Origin: Halomonas halophila
GTDB lineage: Bacteria > Pseudomonadota > Gammaproteobacteria > Pseudomonadales > Halomonadaceae
NCBI GenBank assembly: GCA_002433675.1
Contig: DJIP01000198.1
Location: 1 to 24,776 of the forward strand
Length of the DNA: 24,776 nucleotides
Direction: 5' to 3'
Under the pieces are notes generated by a model, which saw only the letters and a program-made list of their open reading frames with translations, was not told where the DNA came from and did no database searches. Below, piece by piece: positions 8,086-16,839 of this stretch (its first letter is position 1; every line of letters starts with the position of its first letter). The position numbers were made by a program, and so were the translations under genes.

Positions 8086-8202
8086 CAGGTTTTATTGAGT
8101 ATCCGGCATGACACATCTGATGCGTGGGGCGCTAGCAATCTGATCGTGCCCGCTTGCCATGAGGGATCTGTGCATAAGGGCAGGGATTCGGAAAGGGGAG
8201 AG

Positions 8203-8232
8203 CTGGCAAGGTAGCAGCTTGTCTCGTATAAT
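8203..8232 (+). promoter_or_regulatory. Sigma70-like promoter for yhhQ
   Basis: A perfect TATAAT -10 box lies at 8227-8232. The best -35 candidate is CTGGCA at 8203-8208 (4 of 6 consensus positions), with an 18-bp spacer. The transcript would start near 8239, giving yhhQ a leader of about 155 nt that ends in the pseudoknot described at 8360-8390. Confidence 0.55.
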
Positions 8233-8359
8233 GTGCGCCGCCAAATTCGTACCACTCGCGGTGGCACGGATTGCTGCACTATTCGAATCGTCGACTCGGA
8301 TCGGTTGGTGTGTCTCGTGTCGTCGCCGGGCCTGCCTGTCCCCGTATTGTGGTTGTTAC

Positions 8360-8390
8360 CAGGGTTCCCTCACCCCTTGCGAAAAAGGAA
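8360..8390 (+). ncRNA. Candidate preQ1-I riboswitch on the yhhQ ribosome-binding site
   Basis: The 30 bases ahead of yhhQ match the plan of the preQ1-I aptamer. Stem P1 pairs AGGG (8361-8364) with CCCT (8374-8377). Loop L1 is TTC (8365-8367). P2 pairs CCT (8368-8370) with AGG (8386-8388), closing an H-type pseudoknot. C8373, preceded by A8372, is in the place of the ligand-binding cytosine (family pattern GGUUC...ACCC). An A-rich L3 of 8 nt (8378-8385) precedes P2. The P2 3' strand is the Shine-Dalgarno itself, so ligand binding would hide it and block translation. YhhQ-family genes are known targets of preQ1 riboswitches. L2 is short (2 nt), and P1 has only four continuous pairs. Confidence 0.68.
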
Positions 8391-8395
8391 TCATG

Positions 8396-9085
8396 ATGTT
8401 CAGTCTGTCCTTCGAACAGCGCCGTCGTCTGCTGGCGTTGATGGTCGTTTTTCATATCGTCGTTATCGCCGCCAGCAACTATCTGGTCCAGTTGCCGTTC
8501 ACGGTGTTTGGCTTGCACACCACCTGGGGCGCTTTCAGTTTTCCCTTCATCTTCCTGGCCACCGACCTGACGGTACGCCTGTTCGGCAAGGGCCCGGCCC
8601 GCGCTATCGTGATGCGCGTGATGCTGCCCGCGCTGGTGGTGTCGTACGTGGTTTCGGTGGTCTTCCCGCAGGGTGGCTTTGCTGGCCTTGCCGCGTTCGA
8701 CGGCTTCGATCTGTTCGTCGCCCGGATCGCCCTGGCCAGTTTCATGGCCTACCTGCTGGGACAGTTGCTCGACGTGCAGGTCTTCGATCGGCTCAGGCGA
8801 CTCAAGCACTGGTGGGTGGCGCCGGCGGCGTCGACCCTGGTCGGTAATCTGGTGGATACCGTGGCGTTCTTCTCCATCGCCTTCGAGTCCGGCCCCGACC
8901 CCTTCATGGCACAGCACTGGCCAGAAATCGCAGCGGTCGACTACGCCATCAAACTTGCGATCAGTCTGGCCTTTTTCCTGCCCCTGTACGGTGTCTTGCT
9001 GCGTTATCTGAGCCAGCGGCTGGTGGCGGTGACCGGTAGTCAGGATGTCTGGCCGGAGCAGGTCGCTCGGGGCGAGGGCCGCTAA
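8396..9085 (+). CDS. yhhQ: Queuosine-precursor transporter YhhQ (VUT family)
   Basis: YhhQ imports the queuosine precursors preQ0 and preQ1, later inserted at wobble position 34 of tRNAs with GUN anticodons. It has 229 residues, an inner-membrane protein with about six membrane segments. It matches E. coli YhhQ closely in SNYLVQLPFTVFGLHTTWGA, FPFIFLATDLTVRLFG (about 48-63), FVARIALASFMAYLLGQLLD and TLVGNLVDTVAFF. ATG at 8396 is chosen over the adjacent in-frame ATG at 8393 because AGGA ends 6 nt before it, against 3 nt. The Shine-Dalgarno is part of a candidate preQ1 riboswitch. No other queuosine gene is in the window, consistent with a salvage role. Confidence 0.95.
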   Translation: MFSLSFEQRRRLLALMVVFHIVVIAASNYLVQLPFTVFGLHTTWGAFSFPFIFLATDLTVRLFGKGPARAIVMRVMLPALVVSYVVSVVFPQGGFAGLAAFDGFDLFVARIALASFMAYLLGQLLDVQVFDRLRRLKHWWVAPAASTLVGNLVDTVAFFSIAFESGPDPFMAQHWPEIAAVDYAIKLAISLAFFLPLYGVLLRYLSQRLVAVTGSQDVWPEQVARGEGR

Positions 9086-9127
9086 AGAGCACCCCGGCCC
9101 AGGGCGGCTGGCTCTACTGGACTGACG

Positions 9128-9193
9128 TTCCGCTCCGGTCCTGCAATGGTTTCGCTCTGGTTTCGTTCTGGTTTTGCGCCGGCTCCGCTCTGC
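9128..9193 (+). repeat. Six-unit 11-bp periodic repeat
   Basis: Six consecutive 11-mers fit a degenerate TTTCGCTCTGG pattern: 9128, 9139, 9150, 9161, 9172 and 9183. The unit at 9139 (TCCTGCAATGG) is the most diverged; those at 9150 and 9161 differ by one base. The array sits between yhhQ and the esterase gene, outside any coding region. Confidence 0.7.
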
Positions 9194-9300
9194 TGCCTGC
9201 TTGAGTGCCTAGCCGGAAATGTTCAGTACTATGCTGGTGTCGTGTACGCCACGTTCTACCGGCTCTCTTCCAACCTTCGATCGCTCAAAGGAGTGCAGCT

Positions 9301-10080
9301 ATGACGGTTTCCCTGGAATATTCAGACAGTGGTGGTCAGGGAGAGCCATTGGTCATCGTTCATGGCCTGCTGGGTAGCGCCGACAACTGGCGCTCCCATA
9401 TTAAGCAGTGGTCCAGCGAGCGTCGAGTGATCGCCCTGGACCTTCGCAATCACGGCCGCTCTCCCCATGCCGAGGGTATGGACTATACCGAGATGGCCGA
9501 GGACGTGGCGGCGGTGATGGACCGGTGCGGCGTCACCAGCGGGCACCTGCTTGGCCACTCCATGGGCGGCAAGGTGGTGATGACCCTGGCCAGGCTGCAT
9601 CCCGAGCTGGTGGCGTCACTGATCGTCGCCGATATCGCGCCCGTGGCCTATGAGCATCGTCACGATAGTGTCTTCACCGCGCTGCGGCGTGTCGAACAGG
9701 GCGAGCCCACCGACCGGCGAGAGGCAGACGCCTTGATGGCCGAGGTGATCGACGACAAGCCCACCCGCATGTTTCTTGCTACCAATCTGGTTCGCGACGA
9801 CGATCGCGTGCTTCGCCTGAGGGTCAATCTCGATGCGATCGAAGCCGGCTACGGGCAGATCATGGCACCACCAGGTGGCGAAGGGAGCATCGATGTGCCG
9901 ACGCTGGTATTGCGCGGTAGTCGGTCGGACTACGTCGCCGATGACCTGCTGGAGTCGCTGCGCGCCGTGCTGCCCAGGGCCGAGGTCAAGACCCTGGACG
10001 CAGGTCATTGGCTGCACACCGAGCGGGCCCAAGAGTTTCAGCAGCATGTGGCCGAGTTTCTGGCCTCCCAGGACGACTAG
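9301..10080 (+). CDS. Alpha/beta-hydrolase, YbfF-type esterase
   Basis: A 259-residue soluble alpha/beta-hydrolase resembling E. coli YbfF, an acyl-CoA/short-chain ester esterase. The oxyanion region is VHGLLGSADNW (20-30). The nucleophile elbow is GHSMGG, with S87. The acid is likely in RGSRSDYVADD (about 211-221), and the catalytic histidine in DAGHWLHTE (about 237-245). The lid region (about 115-195) has the family feature of a long helical insert. The ATG at 9301 has AAAGGAG 7 nt upstream; the frame extends upstream to 9205, but the hydrolase fold begins with the chosen Met. It converges with the ThiY-like gene across a tandem-repeat array. Confidence 0.93.
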   Translation: MTVSLEYSDSGGQGEPLVIVHGLLGSADNWRSHIKQWSSERRVIALDLRNHGRSPHAEGMDYTEMAEDVAAVMDRCGVTSGHLLGHSMGGKVVMTLARLHPELVASLIVADIAPVAYEHRHDSVFTALRRVEQGEPTDRREADALMAEVIDDKPTRMFLATNLVRDDDRVLRLRVNLDAIEAGYGQIMAPPGGEGSIDVPTLVLRGSRSDYVADDLLESLRAVLPRAEVKTLDAGHWLHTERAQEFQQHVAEFLASQDD

Positions 10081-10088
10081 CCAGTGCA

Positions 10089-10285
10089 ATCAAGGCGCCG
10101 GAGTCCTTGCCCAAACACCGTTAATCAGCCGGAGTCCCTTGGCCAGGTGCCGGTGATCAGCCGGAGTCCTTGCCCAGGCGCCGGTGATCAGCCGGAGTCC
10201 TTGCCCAGGCGCCGGTGATCAGCCGGAGTCCCTTGCCCAGGCGCCGTTGATCAGCCGGGGTCCTTGCCCAGGCGCGAGATCGGAG
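10089..10285 (-). repeat. Six-copy 31-35 bp tandem array derived from the 3' end of the ThiY-like gene
   Basis: Units begin at 10089 (35 bp, most diverged), 10124 (32), 10156 (31), 10187 (31), 10218 (32) and 10250. The units at 10156 and 10187 look identical. The last unit lies inside the minus-strand gene and encodes its C terminus RLGKDPG plus the stop. Each other unit repeats that tail (RLGKDSG-stop in most copies) and about 10 nt of 3' flank. TGATCA, with a GATC site, recurs at four unit borders at 31-32 bp intervals, close to three helical turns. Confidence 0.85.
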
Positions 10286-11477
10286 TCAATTGTTCAACGA
10301 TCTTCTGGTCATGTAGATATCGTTCCAGACGTCGATAGCGGCCGTGGTCCATGGCGCCGGGGCGCAGACTGAGTCGGCGCCTGATATCGGGCCAGGCCTC
10401 GGCATTGGCGGGGCTGTCCATGGTCGGCTCGAGCCGGGTCATGATCTCCCAGCTCGCAGCGGGATGATCGATGATCCAGCGCGTGGCGTCTTCCAGTGCG
10501 TCGACGAAAGCGCGAATGGCATCCTTCTGTGCCTGAAAGTGGTCCTGATTGGCCACGACGACCAGGCCGTCATGCACCGGGACACCCAAGGTCTCGGTCG
10601 GCAGGGAACGGGTAGCGATGCCGAGGTCGGCGAGCTCTCGCGGCAGGGACAGTGCCGCGCCACCGATGAAGGCATCGATCCAGCCTTCGTTCATGGCACG
10701 GACCACGCTGAAGTGCACGTCCTTGGCCTCGACATGGGACAGGTTCAATCCTTCGTGCTGCAGGATCGCCCTGAGCAGGACGTCTTGCCCTGAGCGCTGG
10801 GCGTAGCCAACTCGGTGGTCGATCAGCCCCAGAACAGTGTCGATGTCCGCATCTTCGCGCACCAGCAGCGCCGACAATGGCAGCTCGCTCAGGGTGGCGA
10901 CCCTGATGATGGGGCGACCCTGGTCCACCAGCCGGTGCAAGGTCAGCTGGTCGGTAAGCGCCAGTTCAGCCTGAGAGGCGGCTACCAGCTTGGCAGGCAC
11001 GTCGGGATCGGCGGGCGTCTGCAGCACCACGTTCAGTCCGCGCCGCGAGAACAGCCCTCTCTCCTGGGCGACCAGCAAGGCGGCGTGCTGCGGTCCGGGC
11101 GACCATTCCAGCACCAGCGTCAGCTCGGTGACCGGCGGCGGTGCGATCGGTTCGGCTGGGGCTGCCGTGGCCGACGGTGCCACGGGCATCGCGGGGGTGT
11201 CGATACCGGGGCCGCCTGGCAACCCACGATAGCGCTCGAGGATATCACTCACCACTGCCGAATCGGCGCTGTTGTGGGGCGATACGTCGACGGGTTCGGC
11301 AGCGGTGTCGACCCGTGGCTCCTCGGCAAGGGGCGGTGTTGGTTGTTGCTGCGCCGTAGCTTCAGCGGGGGCCTCCGGCTCTGCCAGGGCAGGGGACGAC
11401 GCGGCGAAGCTTGCCAGCAGCAAGGTAAAGCCCACAAGCCGGAATAGCCGGTGTTGCCTGGGCGACGACTTGGACAT
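10251..11477 (-). CDS. ThiY-like (NMT1/THI5 family) periplasmic substrate-binding protein
   Basis: A 408-residue protein. After a signal peptide (about 1-32, ending SSPALA) comes an unusual ~85-residue Ala/Pro/Glu-rich linker (33-117). The NMT1-type solute-binding domain starts at LTLVLEWSPGPQHAALLVAQ (119-138) and continues with ERGLFSRRGLNVVLQTPADP and KLVAASQAELALTD. This resembles ThiY and related binders of thiamine pyrimidine (HMP) precursors or sulfonates. No permease or ATPase gene is next to it. ATG at 11477 is preferred because GGAG lies 7 nt upstream; an in-frame ATG at 11501 would add MPDPWRLL before the signal peptide. The C-terminal codons are part of the downstream tandem array. 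Ligand unproven. Confidence 0.82.
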   Translation of the reverse strand: MSKSSPRQHRLFRLVGFTLLLASFAASSPALAEPEAPAEATAQQQPTPPLAEEPRVDTAAEPVDVSPHNSADSAVVSDILERYRGLPGGPGIDTPAMPVAPSATAAPAEPIAPPPVTELTLVLEWSPGPQHAALLVAQERGLFSRRGLNVVLQTPADPDVPAKLVAASQAELALTDQLTLHRLVDQGRPIIRVATLSELPLSALLVREDADIDTVLGLIDHRVGYAQRSGQDVLLRAILQHEGLNLSHVEAKDVHFSVVRAMNEGWIDAFIGGAALSLPRELADLGIATRSLPTETLGVPVHDGLVVVANQDHFQAQKDAIRAFVDALEDATRWIIDHPAASWEIMTRLEPTMDSPANAEAWPDIRRRLSLRPGAMDHGRYRRLERYLHDQKIVEQLTPISRLGKDPG

Positions 11478-11571
11478 CAACAATCTCCATGGGTCAGGCA
11501 TTCGTACCAGCGCGCTAGTGTATCCAAGGGCGAGCTTCGTTCACCAGCGGCATCCATCAACATCCTGGTGA

Positions 11572-11603
11572 TTCGAAGTGCGCTCGAAGAATCACGTTAC
11601 ACT
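11572..11603 (+). promoter_or_regulatory. Possible promoter/operator upstream of nhaP2
   Basis: TTCGA (11572-11576) and TCGAA (11584-11588) form an inverted repeat just ahead of a -10-like TACACT (11598-11603). No good -35 hexamer is present, so an activator-dependent promoter is possible. This is a weak call. Confidence 0.25.
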
Positions 11604-11665
11604 CGACAGATCGCGGCACGGGGCCGGGCGTGAGACAATCATGATGAACGTTGCAAGGGATGCGC

Positions 11666-13372
11666 ATGGATTCAATCAATAGTCTCTTTCTTCTTTGTGG
11701 AACGCTGATTGCTTTGAGCGTGTTGGCCAGTCGGCTTTCCGCTCTGGCCGGTGTGCCATTGCTGGTGCTGTTCTTGATACTCGGCATGCTGGCGGGTGAA
11801 GATGGCCTGCTCGGTATCGACTTCGACAATTATTCGCTGGCCTTCGTCATCGGCCACCTCGCCCTGGCGATGATCCTGCTGGATGGTGGCCTTAGGACAC
11901 GGCTCAAGACCTTTCGTGTCGGCTTCAAACCGGCCTTGGGGCTTGCCACCGTCGGGGTCTTCATCACCAGCGGTCTGGTCGGTCTGCTGGCAATGTGGGT
12001 CTTCGATCTATCATTGCTGCAGGGCCTGCTGGTCGGGGCCATCGTCGGCTCTACCGACGCTGCCGCCGTCTTCTCGATGCTCAGCGGCAGAGGGCTCAAT
12101 CTCAATGAACGCGTCGGCGCCACCCTGGAAATCGAATCCGGCACCAATGACCCCATGGCGATCTTTCTTACCCTGGTGCTGGTCGAGGCGCTGGTGGGGG
12201 ATCTTGGCGGCCCCCTGGACATGCTGCTGTTCTTTGTCCAGCAGTTCGCCATGGCCATCGCCATCGGGCTTGGTGCCGGCTGGCTGATCGGTCGTCTGCT
12301 GCGCTATGTGGACCTTGCTCCGGGCCTCTACTCGCTGCTGGCCCTGGCACTGGGGTTCTGCGTCTTTGGCCTGACCAGTGCCCTGGGGGGCAGCGGCTTT
12401 CTGGCGATCTATCTGGCCGGCCTGATGATCGGTAACCAGCCGGGGCGGCACCTCAACTTCATCTTGCCGGTGCATGACGGACTGGCCTGGCTAAGTCAGA
12501 TCGGGCTATTTCTGGTGCTCGGCTTGCTGGTCACCCCGTCGGCACTGCTGGAGGTGCTGTTGCCGGCATCGGTGGTGGCCTTGGCGCTGATCTTCGTGGC
12601 GCGTCCGCTGGCGGTGGTACTGACGCTCAAGCCGTTTTTCCATTTCCGCTGGCGAGAGGTAGGGTTCATTTCCTGGGTGGGACTTCGTGGTGCGGTGCCC
12701 ATCGTGCTGGCGATCTTTCCGGTCATCGGTGGCGTCGAGAGGGCCGGCCTCTACTTCAATGTGGCCTTTGCCGTGGTGTTGCTGTCGCTGTTGATACAGG
12801 GCGGAAGCCTGCCGTGGATGGCGCGCCGCATGAAGGTCATGGTACCGGACAGCGCCACCCCCAATCACCGAGGACCGCTCGGCATCCTGCCGGAAAACGA
12901 CTTCGAGATGTTCGTCTACAAGGTGGAGAATGCCGATCTCGAAGACGTGCCGATTCGGCTACTGCGTTTTCCCTCAGGTGCCTTGATCTCTGCTCTATTC
13001 CGCCAGCACGTGATGCTCCACCCCAAGGGCAGCACTCAGTTGCGTATCGACGACATCATCTGTGTCATCGGCAAGAACGACGACCTTCCGGCATTGAACC
13101 GGCTATTCAATGGTGATGCCAAGCATCGCCAGCAGCGTGCCTTCTTCGGCACCTTTACCCTGGATGCCGATGCCAGGATGGGCGACGTGGCCGATGCCTA
13201 TGGTCTGACCCTGAGCCCCGGCGAGGCCTCTCTGACACTGGGGGAATTCATGGGGCTACGCCTGGGCGGGCATCCGGTGGTAGGCGACGACGTCGACTGG
13301 CACGGCATCCACTGGGTGGTGAGCGAAATGGAAGGCAACCATATCACCCGTGTGGGCCTGCGCCTCTATTGA
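11666..13372 (+). CDS. nhaP2: K+(Na+)/H+ antiporter, NhaP2/CvrA type
   Basis: A CPA1 cation/proton antiporter of the inner membrane with 568 residues (E. coli NhaP2 578). The N-terminal ~400 residues contain the hydrophobic helices, including GVPLLVLFLILGMLAGEDG, LAMILLDGGLRTR, GAIVGSTDAAAVFSML and LEIESGTNDPMAIFLT; the ND pair is the ion-binding site expected for CPA1 proteins. The cytosolic tail has a TrkA_C (RCK_C) domain at about 420-480 (VPIRLLRFPSGALISALF...IDDIICVIGKNDDL) and a CorC/HlyC-type domain at about 485-567. The ATG at 11666 has AAGGGA 5 nt upstream. It probably exports K+ or Na+ during osmotic or pH stress, fitting a salt-tolerant host. It converges with the outer-membrane protein gene. 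Confidence 0.95.
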   Translation: MDSINSLFLLCGTLIALSVLASRLSALAGVPLLVLFLILGMLAGEDGLLGIDFDNYSLAFVIGHLALAMILLDGGLRTRLKTFRVGFKPALGLATVGVFITSGLVGLLAMWVFDLSLLQGLLVGAIVGSTDAAAVFSMLSGRGLNLNERVGATLEIESGTNDPMAIFLTLVLVEALVGDLGGPLDMLLFFVQQFAMAIAIGLGAGWLIGRLLRYVDLAPGLYSLLALALGFCVFGLTSALGGSGFLAIYLAGLMIGNQPGRHLNFILPVHDGLAWLSQIGLFLVLGLLVTPSALLEVLLPASVVALALIFVARPLAVVLTLKPFFHFRWREVGFISWVGLRGAVPIVLAIFPVIGGVERAGLYFNVAFAVVLLSLLIQGGSLPWMARRMKVMVPDSATPNHRGPLGILPENDFEMFVYKVENADLEDVPIRLLRFPSGALISALFRQHVMLHPKGSTQLRIDDIICVIGKNDDLPALNRLFNGDAKHRQQRAFFGTFTLDADARMGDVADAYGLTLSPGEASLTLGEFMGLRLGGHPVVGDDVDWHGIHWVVSEMEGNHITRVGLRLY

Positions 13373-13453
13373 GGCGCAGCGATCCAGTCTCGGGAAGTCG
13401 TGGGTGAGGAGTGGGCGGGAAGTACCTGAAAAGTGCCTTGCTGGTGGAGCCCG

Positions 13454-14272
13454 TCAGGGCACCAGCAACTTGAACTGCAGCGAAAACTGGTCTTCGGGCA
13501 CGGCGTAGTCATCGGCGAAGTTGTGTTCATACAGACCACTGATCTGCAACGGGGAGTCTCCGAGCTTTACCAGCTTGCTGAGTCGGCCACCCACGGGCAG
13601 GCTGCTCCAGTCGCTATGCTCCCAGTCGTAGGTAATATTCATCTCTGAAGTGCCCACTGACCAGCCCTGGCCGAGCCCGAGATTGATGATGGGCTGCAGG
13701 ATGCTCAAGTTGACATCCTCACGATCATCCTCACCGGCGACACTGAAGATGTTCTGGTTGAAGGCGCCATACAGGAAGGAGCCTCGCGTGGCGGCAAAGC
13801 CGACCGCCGGGCCCAGGCCCCACTGTTCGGCACCACGATGCTCGCCGCCTGTCGGCAGAAGGGCGACAACACCAAAGCCGGATCGCCCCCAGGAATGCTC
13901 GAAGGTGGTGAGGTCGAACACCGTCGAATCGCTGAGGCCGGTGGAGCCGCCGGGGTTCTCGGTCAGCGTGGGTACCGTCAGGCGAAAGATGTGCTGGTGG
14001 CCCGCCAGCTGGTAGGGCAGCGCCGTTCTGAACTGGACGATGTTCTGTGAATCATTGGTGCCGTGGATTTCCGGGCTCCACGAATTCTGTAGCTGGAAGT
14101 TCATCAGTGGCGCGGTGGGGTCTGAGGCGGCCTGGCCGAGTTCCTGCTCGGCCAGGACGCCGGAACTGACTGCCAGCGAGCCGATCAGCAGTGTGGCGCC
14201 AAGGACCCTGTTGATCGACCGAACGGTCACCCTCAGGCCCTTCTGTTCGCAGGGCTCGCCGCCCTGAATCAT
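13454..14272 (-). CDS. Outer-membrane beta-barrel transporter-like protein
   Basis: A 272-residue secreted protein. After the signal region (ending SSGVLA) it shows alternating hydrophobic strands typical of a small outer-membrane barrel and resembles the Phenol_MetA_deg-like family of uncharacterised transporters: FQLQNSWSP, FGVVALLPTGGEHRG, WGLGPAVGFAATRG, GAFNQNIFSVAGEDD, LQPIINLGLGQGWSV and ISGLYEHNF. The last residue is Pro, not the usual aromatic. ATG at 14272 has AGGA 6 nt upstream. GTG at 14230 has AAGGG 7 nt upstream and would give a cleaner signal peptide (MTVRSINRVLGATLLIGSLA), so the true start may be 14230. It lies downstream of gdhA on the same strand. The substrate is unknown. 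Confidence 0.8.
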   Translation of the reverse strand: MIQGGEPCEQKGLRVTVRSINRVLGATLLIGSLAVSSGVLAEQELGQAASDPTAPLMNFQLQNSWSPEIHGTNDSQNIVQFRTALPYQLAGHQHIFRLTVPTLTENPGGSTGLSDSTVFDLTTFEHSWGRSGFGVVALLPTGGEHRGAEQWGLGPAVGFAATRGSFLYGAFNQNIFSVAGEDDREDVNLSILQPIINLGLGQGWSVGTSEMNITYDWEHSDWSSLPVGGRLSKLVKLGDSPLQISGLYEHNFADDYAVPEDQFSLQFKLLVP

Positions 14273-14313
14273 GATTCTTCCTTGATGCATCCCGACGTTC
14301 CCCCGGCCGATGA

Positions 14314-14335
14314 GAAAGCCCCGGTAACGCGGGCT
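14314..14335 (-). terminator. Candidate terminator or attenuator between gdhA and the barrel-protein gene
   Basis: Read on the minus strand, GCCC and GGGGC arms (within 14335-14314) form a hairpin around CGTTACC, followed by TTTC. It lies 126 nt past the gdhA stop and 41 nt before the barrel gene, so it could end the gdhA transcript or attenuate the next gene. Confidence 0.35.
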
Positions 14336-14437
14336 CGATTACTATTTCGGCATAGTGTAGTCGGTTCAGCATGTTGTTTGCGTTAATGTGCCTATTGCCC
14401 ACGTACTGATCGGTATCGCCTTCCAGATCTGTAGACG

Positions 14438-14458
14438 CCTGGGCGGTCCTGCCCCAGG
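14438..14458 (-). terminator. Hairpin directly after the gdhA stop
   Basis: CCTGGG (14438-14443) and CCCAGG (14453-14458) form a perfect 6-bp stem with a 9-nt loop, 2 nt past the gdhA stop codon. There is no T-tract. Confidence 0.35.
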
Positions 14459-14460
14459 TC

Positions 14461-15813
<1,353 letters not shown>

Positions 15814-15984
15814 GGCCGCATCTCCTTTTCTGAGGCTTCCTTCGGCGTTGTGCCGTAGCTGGCTCGTTCACTATAGGAGCGGGGCCGCTGGTCAGACAGC
15901 GAGATGCGCTCTATGGCGAATTCCAGATGCGTCTGGCGGCGGCCGTAGTCAAACACCGTGACAAGCGGCATCATTCAAACGAAA

Positions 15985-15999
15985 GGGCGACGGTCGCCC
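15985..15999 (+). other. Small perfect hairpin in the leader of the M48 protease gene
   Basis: GGGCGA-CGG-TCGCCC forms a 6-bp stem with a 3-nt loop, 29 nt upstream of the ATG at 16029. It may stabilise the mRNA 5' end or be chance in GC-rich DNA. Confidence 0.3.
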
Positions 16000-16028
16000 G
16001 GTAGCCGTTGAAGAAAAGGTCAGGCGCG

Positions 16029-16826
16029 ATGAAACGATCCAATTTTCCCGTGATACTGGCGCTCCTGGTGTCGATTGGCCTGGTGGGCTGCGACGAGACA
16101 CCCACCGGACGTAGCCAGCTTGCGCTGGTGCCAGGCTTCGTGATGAGTGACATGGGGGGTGACGCCTTCGATCAGATGCGTAGCCAACTGCCGCTTTCCA
16201 GCGATGCCTCCATCAAGACCGAGGTCCAGTGCGTCAGCACCGCCTTGATCAAGTCGGCGCGGCTCGTGTATCCCCAGGTCGAGATGCCTGATGACTGGCA
16301 GGTGGTCGTGTTCGACAATCCCTCGCCCAACGCCTTTGCCCTGCCGGGAGGGCGCATCGGCGTGCACTCGGGGCTTTTGCAAGTGGCTCAGACGCCTGAC
16401 CAGCTAGCGGCAGTGGTCGGTCATGAGATCGCCCACGTGCTCGCCGACCATGGCAACGAACGATTGACCCAGCAACTGGGCATCAAGGCCGTGCTGCTGG
16501 TGGTAGGACTGATGAGCGAGGGGGACGTGGGTCAGGAACCCTTGCTTCAGGCGCTGGGCATCGGCAGCCAGCTCGGCATCGCCTTGCCGTTCAGCCGAGC
16601 GCATGAGTCGGAAGCCGATGTGATGGGGCTTGCCATCATGGCGCGCGCGGGATTCGATCCCGGCGAGAGCGTCGCCCTGTGGCGCAATATGGCGTCCCTG
16701 GGGGGAGATCAGCCGCCTGAGATCCTGTCCACCCACCCGGGGCATCAGTCACGTATCGAAGGCTTGCGCGCCGAGATGGAGGAGGCCAAGGAGGTTTACC
16801 GGAGCGTTTCGCCCAGCCGCTGCTAG
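16029..16826 (+). CDS. M48 family metalloprotease lipoprotein (LoiP/YcaL-like)
   Basis: A 265-residue zinc protease of the periplasm/outer membrane. The N terminus is a lipoprotein signal with lipobox LVGC (C21), then DETP. The zinc site is HEIAH (H132, E133, H136), with the third ligand in AHESEADVMG (about 196-205). The blocks SPNAFALPGGRIGVHSGLL (about 99-117) and LSTHPGHQSRIEGL near the C terminus are typical of M48C enzymes. There is no TPR domain, unlike BepA, so LoiP or YcaL of E. coli are closer in plan; these degrade misassembled outer-membrane proteins. ATG at 16029 gives the lipoprotein signal directly; a TTG at 16008 would only add basic residues. A short hairpin follows the stop. 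Confidence 0.92.
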   Translation: MKRSNFPVILALLVSIGLVGCDETPTGRSQLALVPGFVMSDMGGDAFDQMRSQLPLSSDASIKTEVQCVSTALIKSARLVYPQVEMPDDWQVVVFDNPSPNAFALPGGRIGVHSGLLQVAQTPDQLAAVVGHEIAHVLADHGNERLTQQLGIKAVLLVVGLMSEGDVGQEPLLQALGIGSQLGIALPFSRAHESEADVMGLAIMARAGFDPGESVALWRNMASLGGDQPPEILSTHPGHQSRIEGLRAEMEEAKEVYRSVSPSRC

Positions 16827-16839
16827 GGCGTGTGCGAAA

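Larger units (their letters stand above)
7677..8395. other. Long intergenic stretch with AT-rich island and yhhQ leader
   Basis: About 720 bp without a convincing protein gene. Bases 7677-7900 have the GC content of the surroundings and show nothing I recognise. Bases 7917-8105 are visibly AT-rich and carry short phased repeats. Bases 8200-8395 hold a sigma70-like promoter and the yhhQ leader with a riboswitch candidate. A 146-codon frame on the minus strand (7676-8116) lacks a family resemblance and a good start. Confidence 0.7.

Noticed and set aside
7676..8116. 146-codon minus-strand frame upstream of the ArsR-type gene
   Set aside because: No recognisable domain, composition follows the local AT-rich DNA, and it overlaps the ArsR start; more likely noncoding.
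9194..9300. Sigma70 promoter (TACTAT near 9228) for the esterase
   Set aside because: No -35 element at an acceptable distance could be found.
10089..10285. CRISPR array
   Set aside because: The 31-35 bp units abut each other without variable spacers and derive from a gene end.
10184..10372. 62-codon plus-strand frame of repeated ISRSPCPGA units
   Set aside because: This is the tandem repeat read on the opposite strand; the periodic protein is a by-product of the DNA repeat.
11478..11650. TPP riboswitch ahead of the ThiY-like gene
   Set aside because: The conserved CUGAGA and related TPP core elements are not present on the minus strand.
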